This document shows, piece by piece, positions 17,930 to 25,688 of a stretch of 64,000 nucleotides of DNA. The DNA is from Candidatus Thorarchaeota archaeon. GTDB lineage: Archaea > Asgardarchaeota > Thorarchaeia > Thorarchaeales > Thorarchaeaceae. Position 1 is the first letter of the stretch, and every line of letters starts with the position of its first letter. Under the pieces are notes generated by a model. The model was given only the letters and a program-made list of their open reading frames with translations. It was not told where the DNA came from and made no database searches. The DNA lies in the NCBI GenBank assembly GCA_021498125.1, contig JAIZWL010000001.1, positions 261,434 through 325,433 on the forward strand, in the 5' to 3' direction. The translations under genes were made by a program, and so were the position numbers.

Positions 17930-18175
17930 ATGCAGGTAAAGAAGAGAAACGGTAGCTTGGAGGCATTCATGCCCGAAAAGATCGTTGTAAGTTCTGTGAA
18001 GGCTGGTGCTCCCTACGATGTTGCAAAAGAGATTGCCAGTTCATTCGAGTCGCGTAAGGAAAATCAGCTCAAGAGTTCTGCAATTCGTGGACACACTCTG
18101 TCCGAACTCAGGTCACGAGGTCACGAGTCAGCAGCGAAGAGCTGGGAAACGTACGAGCACGAAAAGCAACGTTAG
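17930..18175 (+). CDS. stand-alone ATP-cone domain protein
   Basis: An 81-residue protein that is almost only an ATP-cone: V-K-K-R-N-G-S-L-E-A-F, K-I-V-V-S-S-V-K-A-G-A-P, and a C-terminal W-E-T-Y-E. ATP-cones bind ATP/dATP and are usually fused to ribonucleotide reductase or NrdR. No reductase or NrdR zinc ribbon is present here. It may act as a nucleotide-sensing regulator in trans. Confidence 0.75.
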   Translation: MQVKKRNGSLEAFMPEKIVVSSVKAGAPYDVAKEIASSFESRKENQLKSSAIRGHTLSELRSRGHESAAKSWETYEHEKQR

Positions 18176-18199
18176 TTCATGAACTGACTGTACCTTACA

Positions 18200-18248
18200 A
18201 TGCCTCCCTTAAGGGGATCCTTATGGAATTCCATAGTATCGGAGGCAT
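18200..18248. repeat. nested inverted repeats downstream of the ATP-cone gene
   Basis: ATGCCTCC (18200-18207) pairs with GGAGGCAT (18241-18248). The enclosed loop holds the 14-bp perfect palindrome TATGGAATTCCATA (18222-18235). It could be a structured transcript end or a binding site. Confidence 0.4.
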
Positions 18249-18256
18249 TCGTGTTC

Positions 18257-18308
18257 ATGTGAGAGGTAAACTCATGCATTGTGATTCTCTCACATTGTTT
18301 TTATTTTA
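18257..18308 (+). terminator. hairpin with T-rich tail
   Basis: A 9-bp perfect stem ATGTGAGAG (18257-18265) / CTCTCACAT (18287-18295) is followed by TGTTTTTATTTTA. It would end transcription from the ATP-cone gene. Confidence 0.5.
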
Positions 18309-18411
18309 TATTCCCGAGTACAACATCCGAAGTCTACCTAGCAGCAGCACTAGACACGGTCTTATTGCAGTACTATTAATTCCGCTGTTAAACTGCATAG
18401 ATGATGGACGC

Positions 18412-19524
18412 TCATAGGAACTCAGCAAGGCATGTCTGTTCTGAGGCCTCACGAAGCCCCGAGACCTTGATCCCCAGTAATCGAATAGGCTTCTTAGAAT
18501 CACGGTCCCTGTCAAAGATGCTCTTAGCAATCTTTTCAATCGTTGTTGAATCATCAGACTCCACAGGGATGCTCTTGCTTCGCTGTACTGTGGTATAATC
18601 GCTATACCGGATCTTCACGGTCACAGTTCGAAACCGAAGGCTCTTTTTCGTGAGCTTCTCCCCAATTCTTCTACACATCTGGGAGAGTGCATCGTACAGG
18701 TAGGGCACGTCATCAGGATCAATATCTTCCATGAACGTTCTATCTTTCGAGATGGATTTTCGTACTCTTGGGCCGTTATCTATGAGAGGCCGCTCATCTA
18801 TGCCTCTGGCTCTTGAGAGTAACCAATGACTTGATCGGCCCATGATCGGCCAAAGCTCGTTGATAGACATACGCTGGATCTGTCCTAGGGTCTCGATGCC
18901 ATATGATGCAAGTCGCTCTGCTGTTTTTGGTCCTACTCCATTGATGGCACGAACTGGGAGCGGCTCTAAGAATTTCTCGATGTCGTGAGGATTCGGTCCG
19001 ACCACGGTGATGCCGCGGGGCTTGTGCATACCAGTCGCCACTTTGGCAACAGACATGTTGGGAGCCGCCCCGATCGAACAAGGCAGTCCTGTTCGTCTAT
19101 CTATTGCATTTTGGAGTTCTCTTGCAAGAGACTCCACATTGTCGTACCGATCAACTCTCTCCGTCACCTCGATGTATGCCTCATCGATGCTCGCTCTTCT
19201 GACTCGGTCCCCATCCGCAAACTCACGTAGTACCTCCATGAACTCGCCAGATGCGATCACATAGTCTTCAAAGGAACCTTGCACGAACACAGCCTCTGGG
19301 CAGAGACGATATGCCTGTGACACTGGCATTCCCGAACGAATTCCCTTGGCCCGCGCCTCGTATGATGCTGCACGCACGACGCCTCTCCCATATCCGTTCT
19401 TGGGATCATGGCCTACGCAGACTGGACGCCCGATCAGTTCGGGATGGTTTCGATATTGTTCTACAGAGGCAAAGAATGCGTCCATATCCGCGTGTATTAT
19501 CCAGCGAGTCAACAGCAGTCCCAA
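18412..19524 (-). CDS. dinB: Y-family DNA polymerase IV
   Basis: A translesion polymerase of about 370 residues. The palm motifs are H-A-D-M-D-A-F-F (Asp13) and R-A-S-I-D-E-A-Y (Asp114, Glu115); the thumb helix-hairpin-helix I-N-G-V-G-P-K-T-A and the little-finger domain follow. The last eight residues, Q-T-C-L-A-E-F-L, fit a PCNA-interacting peptide (Q-x-x-L-x-x-F-[FL]). The start is TTG, either 19524 or 19512; a TATAAT-like box near 19540-19548 places the transcript start almost at the gene start, so it may be leaderless. Confidence 0.93.
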   Translation of the reverse strand: MGLLLTRWIIHADMDAFFASVEQYRNHPELIGRPVCVGHDPKNGYGRGVVRAASYEARAKGIRSGMPVSQAYRLCPEAVFVQGSFEDYVIASGEFMEVLREFADGDRVRRASIDEAYIEVTERVDRYDNVESLARELQNAIDRRTGLPCSIGAAPNMSVAKVATGMHKPRGITVVGPNPHDIEKFLEPLPVRAINGVGPKTAERLASYGIETLGQIQRMSINELWPIMGRSSHWLLSRARGIDERPLIDNGPRVRKSISKDRTFMEDIDPDDVPYLYDALSQMCRRIGEKLTKKSLRFRTVTVKIRYSDYTTVQRSKSIPVESDDSTTIEKIAKSIFDRDRDSKKPIRLLGIKVSGLREASEQTCLAEFL

Positions 19525-19637
19525 TACGGTTTTGATCTCCTATTATATCGCATTTTTAGGGCGGTCCGGTCCATGTGATCGCACACCTGCGGTGGAGAGA
19601 GTTGACCGAATGTATTCTCCTGCAAGGGATTGACAAA

Positions 19638-20042
19638 TCAGTAAGTTATGAGTTGAAGGCTCGGGAATTGGTCAAAGTGCCTGTCACGCGTGACTAATGG
19701 AAGTCCATAGTGTAGCGCACTGGTTCCAATGTACACATCAGCAAGTGGTATTATTCTTCCTTTCTTTATTAGAATTGCATCAATTTCTGCTGCACGTCTT
19801 GCTATCTCAACACTAATTGGCACCTGATCAAAATATCCAAGAGTTGAGAGTGCCCTTTTTAACTTATCATCAAGTTTCCTTGACTCTGAAAATTTGTAGT
19901 AAATCCCCCTGAGATATTCGTGAACTGACACTACTGATATTACTTTGATTTCATCCCTCAAATCGACATCTTTTGCAATACGGATTGCTCCTTGATCCCC
20001 TCTTGTTAGATCTATAATGAAATTGGTATCAAAAAACGGCAC
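19638..20042 (-). CDS. vapC: VapC toxin, PIN-domain ribonuclease
   Basis: A 134-residue PIN-domain protein, the toxin of a type II toxin-antitoxin pair, expected to cleave RNA with Mg2+. The acidic residues of the active site are visible: Asp5 (F-F-D-T-N), Glu42 (V-H-E-Y), Asp102 (L-A-D-V-Y-I) and Asp120 (V-T-R-D). It starts at GTG 20042, three bases after the stop of vapB, as expected for coupled expression. Confidence 0.9.
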   Translation of the reverse strand: MPFFDTNFIIDLTRGDQGAIRIAKDVDLRDEIKVISVVSVHEYLRGIYYKFSESRKLDDKLKRALSTLGYFDQVPISVEIARRAAEIDAILIKKGRIIPLADVYIGTSALHYGLPLVTRDRHFDQFPSLQLITY

Positions 20043-20045
20043 GTA

Positions 20046-20291
20046 CTATACCTCACTCATTTCTTCCAATAGATGTTTCGTCCTAGCCTCATCAAGTTCG
20101 GTCTGTTTTTCTTTTATCTCTCTCATTTTTGCCCACTCGTCTGAAGAGAGCATCATTGAACCTGCCAAATCTGTCAATCTGCTCCGTCTACGTAATAGCC
20201 GACGAAGTACATCGCTGAAACTTTCTCCTTCCCGTTTGAGTGCCCTTAGTTCCCGGTATACATCTTCCGACACAGCTATATTGCGCGCCAT
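20046..20291 (-). CDS. vapB: VapB antitoxin
   Basis: An 81-residue antitoxin of the DUF217/VapB type. The N-terminal part (A-V-S-E-D-V-Y-R-E-L ... E-G-E-S-F-S-D-V-L-R-R-L-L) is the DNA-binding portion. The charged C-terminal half, with K-E-K-Q-T-E-L-D-E-A-R, would wrap the toxin. It is the first gene of the vapBC pair. A perfect palindrome at 20303-20316, between its TATA box and ATG, is a likely autorepression site. Confidence 0.9.
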   Translation of the reverse strand: MARNIAVSEDVYRELRALKREGESFSDVLRRLLRRRSRLTDLAGSMMLSSDEWAKMREIKEKQTELDEARTKHLLEEMSEV

Positions 20292-20302
20292 TTTCAGTCA
20301 TT

Positions 20303-20332
20303 CATACATATGTATGTATGGATATATATTAT
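20303..20332 (-). promoter_or_regulatory. vapBC promoter and palindromic operator
   Basis: CATACATATGTATG (20303-20316) is a perfect 14-bp palindrome 12 bp before the vapB ATG. On the minus strand it directly follows the TATA-like AATATATATCC (about 20320-20332). Binding there by a VapB dimer would block initiation. Confidence 0.6.
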
Positions 20333-20615
20333 TGGGCTTGTACTGAATGCTAATCCGTTTGCCTTTCATAGAAAGTCTATCTGCATCTTCCTATTCTATG
20401 GGTTCTTGTCTTTATGGACGTTAATCTGCTGATACTTAACAACATGAAACGTTTTACCTGCAGGTATCGGAATGATCGGCTGTGCGCGTCGCTGGCGAAA
20501 TTATATAAAAACCCGTCATATTATAGAGATCATTGAGTGTAGGATCTTACAGAACAATCCTCCATCCGAAATGTTACGTAAAACGCTCATCATTGAATGA
20601 CGGGAGAATCCCAGA

Positions 20616-20918
20616 ATGTTGACCAAGGCGGCCATCCTGAAAATGATTGAAACGAATATGGATCCTATCAGAAAATTTGGTGTACGAAAGATCGGTGTTT
20701 TTGGATCATATGTCCGGGGCGAGCAGCAGGAACGAAGTGACATAGATGTCCTCGTGCAATTTGAAAAGGGAATGAAGTCTTTTGACAATTATATGGAACT
20801 CAAGTTTTTCCTCGAGGATCTATTCGGTTACAAAGTGGATCTCGTACTTGAGGAGGCATTGAAGCCGGAGCTGAGACCGCATATTCTCAGAAGTGTAGAA
20901 TATGCCATGTGTGTTTAG
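20616..20918 (+). CDS. MNT-type minimal nucleotidyltransferase, orphan
   Basis: A 100-residue protein of the MNT/KNTase fold. The G-S-x9-D-x-D motif is intact (Gly30-Ser31, Asp42, Asp44), with a third acidic residue at Asp75 (K-V-D-L-V-L). In HEPN/MNT modules this protein neutralises a HEPN RNase by modifying it. No HEPN frame is visible on either side, so this is an orphan or an orphaned antitoxin. A small hairpin (20929-20947) follows the stop. Confidence 0.85.
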   Translation: MLTKAAILKMIETNMDPIRKFGVRKIGVFGSYVRGEQQERSDIDVLVQFEKGMKSFDNYMELKFFLEDLFGYKVDLVLEEALKPELRPHILRSVEYAMCV

Positions 20919-21185
20919 TGCATCTCTAAGATCTCATTATGGGATCTGTTATAATTCATTGAGCAAACAAGCATACGATCTATTGCACTATGTTGTGTCC
21001 GGCTCCAAAACTTTTTGCTGTCCGCTCTCTCTAGCCTAATTTCCAACTACGAGCTTTTTACACAGTTCTAGATGCGACGAAAAGCGAAACTTTTGACAGC
21101 TCGCCACTGATTGAGGGGACTCTATCGTACAAATTCGTTTAACCTAAATACTGAAGTTATACACTATTTATTGTGGTGCCGGATA

Positions 21186-21539
21186 ATGTTTGAACCGAGT
21201 TGCCCTAATACGGGATTGCCTGTTTTTGAATGTGGGTGCTTGGATTGCAATCCTATTATTCACAGATTCAAGTTTATCGGGCTTGAAGCGGGCTGTAAGA
21301 CAATCGATGACATAATTGATTTGATCCAGTCGGAGATCGACTACTTCATCAGGTTGAAGGAACTGGGCTTTACGGCTCAGGATGGCGATTCAATTGACTA
21401 CCTTGAACTTCGTCCAATAAAGCGCGAGGGGTTCTATTGGGGCCGATGTAAAAACTGTGGGAATATCTTAGAATTGCCCATTGGGACGCAGCAACCTGAT
21501 TTTTGTCAACAATGCAGGAGTGAGAGTCAAAATGAGTAA
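21186..21539 (+). CDS. uncharacterised double zinc-binding protein, copy 1
   Basis: A 117-residue protein from ATG 21186. It has an N-terminal cysteine knuckle C-x9-C-x-C-x2-C (Cys6, 16, 18, 21), a central helical region (I-D-D-I-I-D-L-I ... D-Y-F-I-R-L-K-E-L-G-F) and a C-terminal zinc ribbon (Cys88, 91, 107, 110). The next gene encodes a paralogue with the same plan. A TATA-like element lies near 21155-21170. No function is recognised. The two ATGs are coupled by an 8-bp gene overlap. Confidence 0.75.
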   Translation: MFEPSCPNTGLPVFECGCLDCNPIIHRFKFIGLEAGCKTIDDIIDLIQSEIDYFIRLKELGFTAQDGDSIDYLELRPIKREGFYWGRCKNCGNILELPIGTQQPDFCQQCRSESQNE

Positions 21540-21915
21540 GGAGACGTGTTCCAATAGCGGGCTGAACCGCGATGAGTGTCCCTGTTTGGTCTGTAGGCCT
21601 CTACGGTTCAACTTCAAGTATATGACGGATATTATTCGCGGCAGTGACGAGTATTATGAGATCCATAGTATTGATGATGTTCTCCATGCGCTCAGAGTGC
21701 AAAAGGCCTATTTTGAGCAGCTCAAGAAGGACGGCTTCAAACTTATGGATACAGTGACCGATTTCTTCGCAGAATTTGAGGCGCCGCTCTCCGACGAATT
21801 CTACTGGGTCGAGTGTGCATCAAACGGGTGTCTCTTCAAAGTCACTATAGGTGAGGCCCCGCCTCGGAAATGCCCCGTATGCGGGAAAAATGCCTACGAA
21901 AATGCACCTCTGTGA
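21532..21915 (+). CDS. uncharacterised double zinc-binding protein, copy 2
   Basis: A 127-residue paralogue of the preceding product, starting at ATG 21532 inside the last codons of copy 1. The N-terminal cysteine spacing (Cys6, 16, 18, 21) is identical, the middle helix is shared (D-D-V-L-H-A-L ... F-E-Q-L-K-K-D-G-F), and the C-terminal ribbon keeps F-Y-W-V-E-C and K-C-P-V-C. The first knuckle of the C-terminal ribbon is altered (E-C-A-S-N-G-C instead of C-x2-C). Overlap and likeness suggest a two-subunit complex. Confidence 0.75.
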   Translation: MSKETCSNSGLNRDECPCLVCRPLRFNFKYMTDIIRGSDEYYEIHSIDDVLHALRVQKAYFEQLKKDGFKLMDTVTDFFAEFEAPLSDEFYWVECASNGCLFKVTIGEAPPRKCPVCGKNAYENAPL

Positions 21916-22129
21916 GATCGGAGGCGCATTTCCCCCTCAACTTGTGCGATACTTTCCTGTCCATTCTATACGAAGTAACAATTGTGGAGTGAAGAAATAG
22001 ATCTGCAATATATGAGGGCAAGTCCTTTCCCTGCAATGAGTATGTTCCCCTTAACTGGCGAAACAATTCTGTGATCTGGTCTGTTTGCCTCACGGTGTTG
22101 CCTTGCTCTCCCGCGAAGACCAGCTCGTT

Positions 22130-22173
22130 TTTAATAAAAAGAAGCGGGGAAGAGAGGCGTTCGTCCTCTCTTC
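22130..22173 (-). terminator. terminator of the acyl-CoA dehydrogenase gene
   Basis: On the minus strand a perfect 9-bp stem GAAGAGAGG / CCTCTCTTC (22173-22149) is followed by CCCGCTTC and a TTTTTATTAAAA tract. Confidence 0.6.
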
Positions 22174-22182
22174 ATTAACAAA

Positions 22183-23424
22183 TTAATCGAACTGGCCCTT
22201 CTGGCGGTAGGGGAGATATTCTCGCCCAAAAATTTCCCTGCCCATGACGATTTTTTGAATGTGGGCTCCACCTTCAGCGCCGACCGTGTAGGATCGGACG
22301 CCTCTATATGATGCCTCAAGTGGGCACTCCTTGGTGTACCCGAAGGCTCCGTGCCAGGTCATTGCTCGGGTGATAATGTCAAGGGCATCGTGTGGGGCCT
22401 TGTATTTTGCAAGTGCTGTGTACTTGGCGATGTCAAGCGGGGTGACCGTCTTGTCGCCCTCCATGTAATACCTGTCCATCAGCCGTGCGGCCTTGTATAC
22501 TAAGAGCTTGTCCGCCTCAAGTGCCATCCACGAGTCAACTCCTTCGAACATGATCCCTTCAAAGGCTGCTAGAGGGCGACCAAATTGCTTACGTTGCTTC
22601 ACGTAATCAACGCCTATGCTAAACGCGCCCTCGGCTGCGCCCAAGCACGTGGCTCCAATGAGTACGCGAGCGCTCGAAAAGCCCTGCATCGCCATGATAA
22701 AGCCTCTTCCGCGCTCTCCGATGATATAATGCTTTGGAATCTCCATATCTTCGATATTAAAGCCGCCGGTTGAAACGCCCATCCGCCCCATGTCCTCGAA
22801 GAGGGTGGTGGTGATACTTGGGTGAAGGCCGTCGCCCATATTGAGGGGAGTGATGAAAGCGGTGAAGGACTTATGATCGCCTTTAGGATCTTCCTTACCG
22901 ATGGTGAAGTAGACGCCGCCGTACTTTTCGGACTCTCTAACACCAGAGATATAGACTTTCTCACCATTAACGACGAAGTTATCGCCCTTGGGTTTGATGA
23001 TGGTCTTGGTGGAGTTGACGAGATCGGAGCCGCCGGTGGGTTCAGTGGTGGCGATACCGAAGAAGAGGTCGCCGCTGGTGACCCGTGGGAGGATCTCTGA
23101 CTTTGCCTCATGAGTGCCATAGCGGTCAAAGATGAAAGCCCATGATGCCTCGACGAGGTACATGACGGGGAGAGCGATAGAGAGGTCTGCCCGTGCCAGT
23201 TCCTCAGCAGCGATACAGGCCATGGTCATAGAGATGCCCGCGCCGCCGTACTCCTCAGAGACAGTAGGTGCCCAGAGGTTCATCTCTGCCATTTTCTTAA
23301 TGAGATCTCTGGGGATCTCATGGTTTTTATCATAATCTTGCCAAGCCGGAGCGACATATTTCTGTGCGAATTCACGAACAGCATCGCGAAACATTCGCTC
23401 ATCTTCAGACTCTTCAAAGTGCAT
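22183..23424 (-). CDS. acyl-CoA dehydrogenase
   Basis: A 413-residue FAD enzyme that introduces a double bond into an acyl-CoA. The N-terminal helical domain (E-E-Y-G-G-A-G-I), the middle beta domain (A-T-T-E-P-T-G-G-S-D) and the C-terminal helical domain (R-K-Q-F-G-R-P-L and W-H-G-A-F-G-Y) are all present. The A-E-G-G-A-H-I-Q segment near the C-terminus aligns with the E-G-T-x-x-I-Q that carries the catalytic Glu. I chose ATG 23424, preceded by GAGGTAG, rather than a frame 28 codons longer. No electron-transfer flavoprotein gene is adjacent. Confidence 0.92.
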   Translation of the reverse strand: MHFEESEDERMFRDAVREFAQKYVAPAWQDYDKNHEIPRDLIKKMAEMNLWAPTVSEEYGGAGISMTMACIAAEELARADLSIALPVMYLVEASWAFIFDRYGTHEAKSEILPRVTSGDLFFGIATTEPTGGSDLVNSTKTIIKPKGDNFVVNGEKVYISGVRESEKYGGVYFTIGKEDPKGDHKSFTAFITPLNMGDGLHPSITTTLFEDMGRMGVSTGGFNIEDMEIPKHYIIGERGRGFIMAMQGFSSARVLIGATCLGAAEGAFSIGVDYVKQRKQFGRPLAAFEGIMFEGVDSWMALEADKLLVYKAARLMDRYYMEGDKTVTPLDIAKYTALAKYKAPHDALDIITRAMTWHGAFGYTKECPLEASYRGVRSYTVGAEGGAHIQKIVMGREIFGREYLPYRQKGQFD

Positions 23425-23618
23425 TTTGACTACCTCGCGCATGTGAATGTCCATGCTAGGATGGGCGATTTGGAATGACGCCTGCATATAGATATTCCGA
23501 AGGCACACTATATCACTCTGGTGCCTGCGATTTTATTGGAGCGTCCGGTCTTGAGACCGAGTGGATTGTGAACCGACATGATTGTGATCATCGTTTCAAT
23601 CGGCAGATTCTGGATTGG

Positions 23619-23957
23619 TCATACAATGACTATTTTCATCGAGCACTCGTCCTCGATCTCAAAACGGAAGAGCTTGCGTACAATGATCTTAGTTGTTCCG
23701 GGTGAAGCCGCCCTGAAGAACCATCTGACATGTTCGGCGTCACCGCCAGTCATTCCTGGTTTCATTCTCTCAGGATGTAGATATTCGGACTCCTTCTTTT
23801 CGACAGAAATGATACCGTCATTCTCTACGATGATCTCAGCATCCTCTCCCACCGAGCCATGACGATGATACTGGAGGTAGAATCTATCTCCCACTTGAAA
23901 TTGGTATTCGTCGTTTCCGCATTGTATTCTGACTGGTTCGTCGAGAGGTGGTCTCAT
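23619..23957 (-). CDS. chagasin-like (I42) protein, divergent
   Basis: A 112-residue beta-rich protein without signal peptide. V-G-D-R-F-Y-L, a central G-M-T-G-G-D-A segment, F-F-R-A-A-S-P-G-T-T-K-I and a C-terminal S-M-K-I-V-I-V strand recall the chagasin/I42 cysteine-protease inhibitor fold. The N-P-T-T-G-Y loop that contacts the protease is not present; Y-H-R-H-G-S-V-G-E-D stands there instead, so an inhibitor role is doubtful. Confidence 0.55.
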   Translation of the reverse strand: MRPPLDEPVRIQCGNDEYQFQVGDRFYLQYHRHGSVGEDAEIIVENDGIISVEKKESEYLHPERMKPGMTGGDAEHVRWFFRAASPGTTKIIVRKLFRFEIEDECSMKIVIV

Positions 23958-24318
23958 GATCGTATCACCGCTGTAGTGGCCTTATTGTCCATGGCTCACA
24001 ACGAAATCTCTTCCGATAAGTCTAACGCGCTCTTATGTCGTTACTGAGTTGCGAAATTTTATAACCCCCTGATTGGCGGCACCATCTTGCCAACCAATGA
24101 GTCGAAGATTCCATAGATGTCCATAGGGAGAGGAACGAGCCAGTCGGCCTCACCGACGGGAGAGATCTGAGGTTCATGGGAGTACACCACGCGACGATGA
24201 GTTCACTTCTCTCACTTCATGGAAGATTCGGTGGCATGGTTGGCTCTCTTCTTAGTTTTTTATTAAACTTCTCTGGGCCAGCATAGACGACTCTAAGAAC
24301 GGTAAGGGAGGTAAAAGA
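23958..24318. other. 360-bp intergenic region with two candidate + strand promoters
   Basis: No convincing gene. A BRE/TATA-like CGAAATTTTATAA lies at about 24050-24062 and a second TATA-like TTTTTTATTAAAC at about 24256-24268. Between them are small hairpins (GTCGG-CCTCA-CCGAC near 24143) and only short open frames, the longest of 36 codons from about 24177. It may be a long leader of the homocysteine operon or a separate small RNA. Confidence 0.35.
24256..24313 (+). promoter_or_regulatory. proximal promoter and ribosome-binding site of the homocysteine operon
   Basis: TTTTTTATTAAAC at 24256-24268 would place initiation near 24290. GGGAGGT at about 24307-24313 lies just before ATG 24319. 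Confidence 0.5.
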
Positions 24319-25677
24319 ATGACCAAGTACGAGAAGACAGTAGATGAGATCAATGAGCGGATAGAGGATGGAAGTGTGAGTGTTATCACCGCATCCGAAA
24401 TGGCCGCCTTGCTCAAAGAAAAGAGTCCTGCCGAAGCGGTTCGAGAGGTCGATGTTGTCACGACTGGTACTTTTGGGGCCATGTGTTCATCAGGAGTGTG
24501 GTTGAACTTTGGGCATTCTGAGCCTCCGATCAAGATGTCTAGGGTATGGTTGAATGATGTAGAGGCATATACTGCTGTTGCCGCAGTGGATGCATATCTT
24601 GGTGCAGGGCAGCTCTCCGAGACTCTTGGCATGGCTTATGGTGGTGGACATGTCATTGAGGACTTGATTCGGGGTCGCCCCATTCATTTGCGTGCAGAGG
24701 CCTATGGGACCGACTGCTATCCTCGACGGGAGATCTCGACCGAGATCACTATAGACGATCTCAATCAGGCGGTCATGCTAAATCCACGAAACGCATACGA
24801 GCGTTATAGTGTTGCGACAAATTCCTCTGATCGCACATTGTATACCTACATGGGGAAGTTGCTACCACATTTTGAGAATGCCACTTTTTCAGGGGCCGGA
24901 GAGCTCTCCCCGCTCATTAATGACCCTCAGTTTCGGACAATAGGGATTGGGACACGGATATTTCTAGGTGGGGCCCAGGGCTACATCATCGGGAGTGGAA
25001 CACAACACAATCCTGACAATGGCTTCAGCACATTGATGGTCCGAGGCGATCTGAAGCAGATGTCACCGGAGTACGTTCGTGGTGTGACTCTGACAAAGTA
25101 TGGTGTGTCCCTCTATGTTGGAGTGGGTGTCCCGATACCCATTCTCAATGAGGACATTGTAAAGAGTACAGGCGTTTCCGATTCTGATATCATCACCGGT
25201 GTCTATGACTACAGCGTTCCCTCAGAAGATCGCCCATCTCTAAAACAAGTGAGTTATGCCGAACTCAAATCAGGGCGTATCGAGCTCGATGGGCGTGAGG
25301 TCAAGACCGCGCCGATGTCCAGCTTCATGATGGCGCAACGGGTTGCTGATCTGCTCAAGTCACAAATACGCAAGGGGGAGTTTACTCTGACCTCACCTGT
25401 TGAGCGTCTTGCGGCGACTGGGACCATGAGGATGATGCCACAGAGGGAACCAACCGTTTCGGCATATCCCCGTACGCCGCATGTTGTTCCTGAGGGGCAG
25501 TATGTATTCCGTGATGAGAGTCGGTGTGTCCATTGTGGACTATGTGTGATGTACTGTCCCGCCGGAGTATTCCAAAGAGACGATGAGTGGCGCATCACGG
25601 ACGATCCCTTCCGTTGTGTGGAATGCGGGACGTGCCGTGACATATGCCCTCATGGGGCAATATCTCTGAGGGAGTGA
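24319..25677 (+). CDS. homocysteine biosynthesis protein (DUF39/COG1900) fused to ferredoxin
   Basis: A 452-residue protein. Residues about 15-385 form the DUF39 (HcyBio) domain; the C-terminus is a two-cluster ferredoxin (Cys403, 406, 409, 413 and 433, 436, 439, 443). In methanogens the DUF39 protein converts aspartate semialdehyde and sulfide to homocysteine, with a separate NIL-ferredoxin protein. Here the ferredoxin is fused and no CBS domain is present. Two cysteines in conserved settings, Cys56 (G-A-M-C-S-S-G) and Cys133 (G-T-D-C-Y-P), are candidates for sulfur transfer. It heads an operon with UPF0280, aspartate-semialdehyde dehydrogenase and aspartate kinase, which fits the assignment. 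Confidence 0.88.
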   Translation: MTKYEKTVDEINERIEDGSVSVITASEMAALLKEKSPAEAVREVDVVTTGTFGAMCSSGVWLNFGHSEPPIKMSRVWLNDVEAYTAVAAVDAYLGAGQLSETLGMAYGGGHVIEDLIRGRPIHLRAEAYGTDCYPRREISTEITIDDLNQAVMLNPRNAYERYSVATNSSDRTLYTYMGKLLPHFENATFSGAGELSPLINDPQFRTIGIGTRIFLGGAQGYIIGSGTQHNPDNGFSTLMVRGDLKQMSPEYVRGVTLTKYGVSLYVGVGVPIPILNEDIVKSTGVSDSDIITGVYDYSVPSEDRPSLKQVSYAELKSGRIELDGREVKTAPMSSFMMAQRVADLLKSQIRKGEFTLTSPVERLAATGTMRMMPQREPTVSAYPRTPHVVPEGQYVFRDESRCVHCGLCVMYCPAGVFQRDDEWRITDDPFRCVECGTCRDICPHGAISLRE

Positions 25678-25688
25678 GGTGATGTTTC

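Noticed and set aside
22614-23129. A 171-codon Ser/Pro-rich frame
   Set aside because: It overlaps the acyl-CoA dehydrogenase on the same strand in a wrong frame; the composition is a shadow of that gene.
24080-24260. RNase P, SRP or box C/D RNA
   Set aside because: None of the signature motifs of these RNAs could be placed with certainty.
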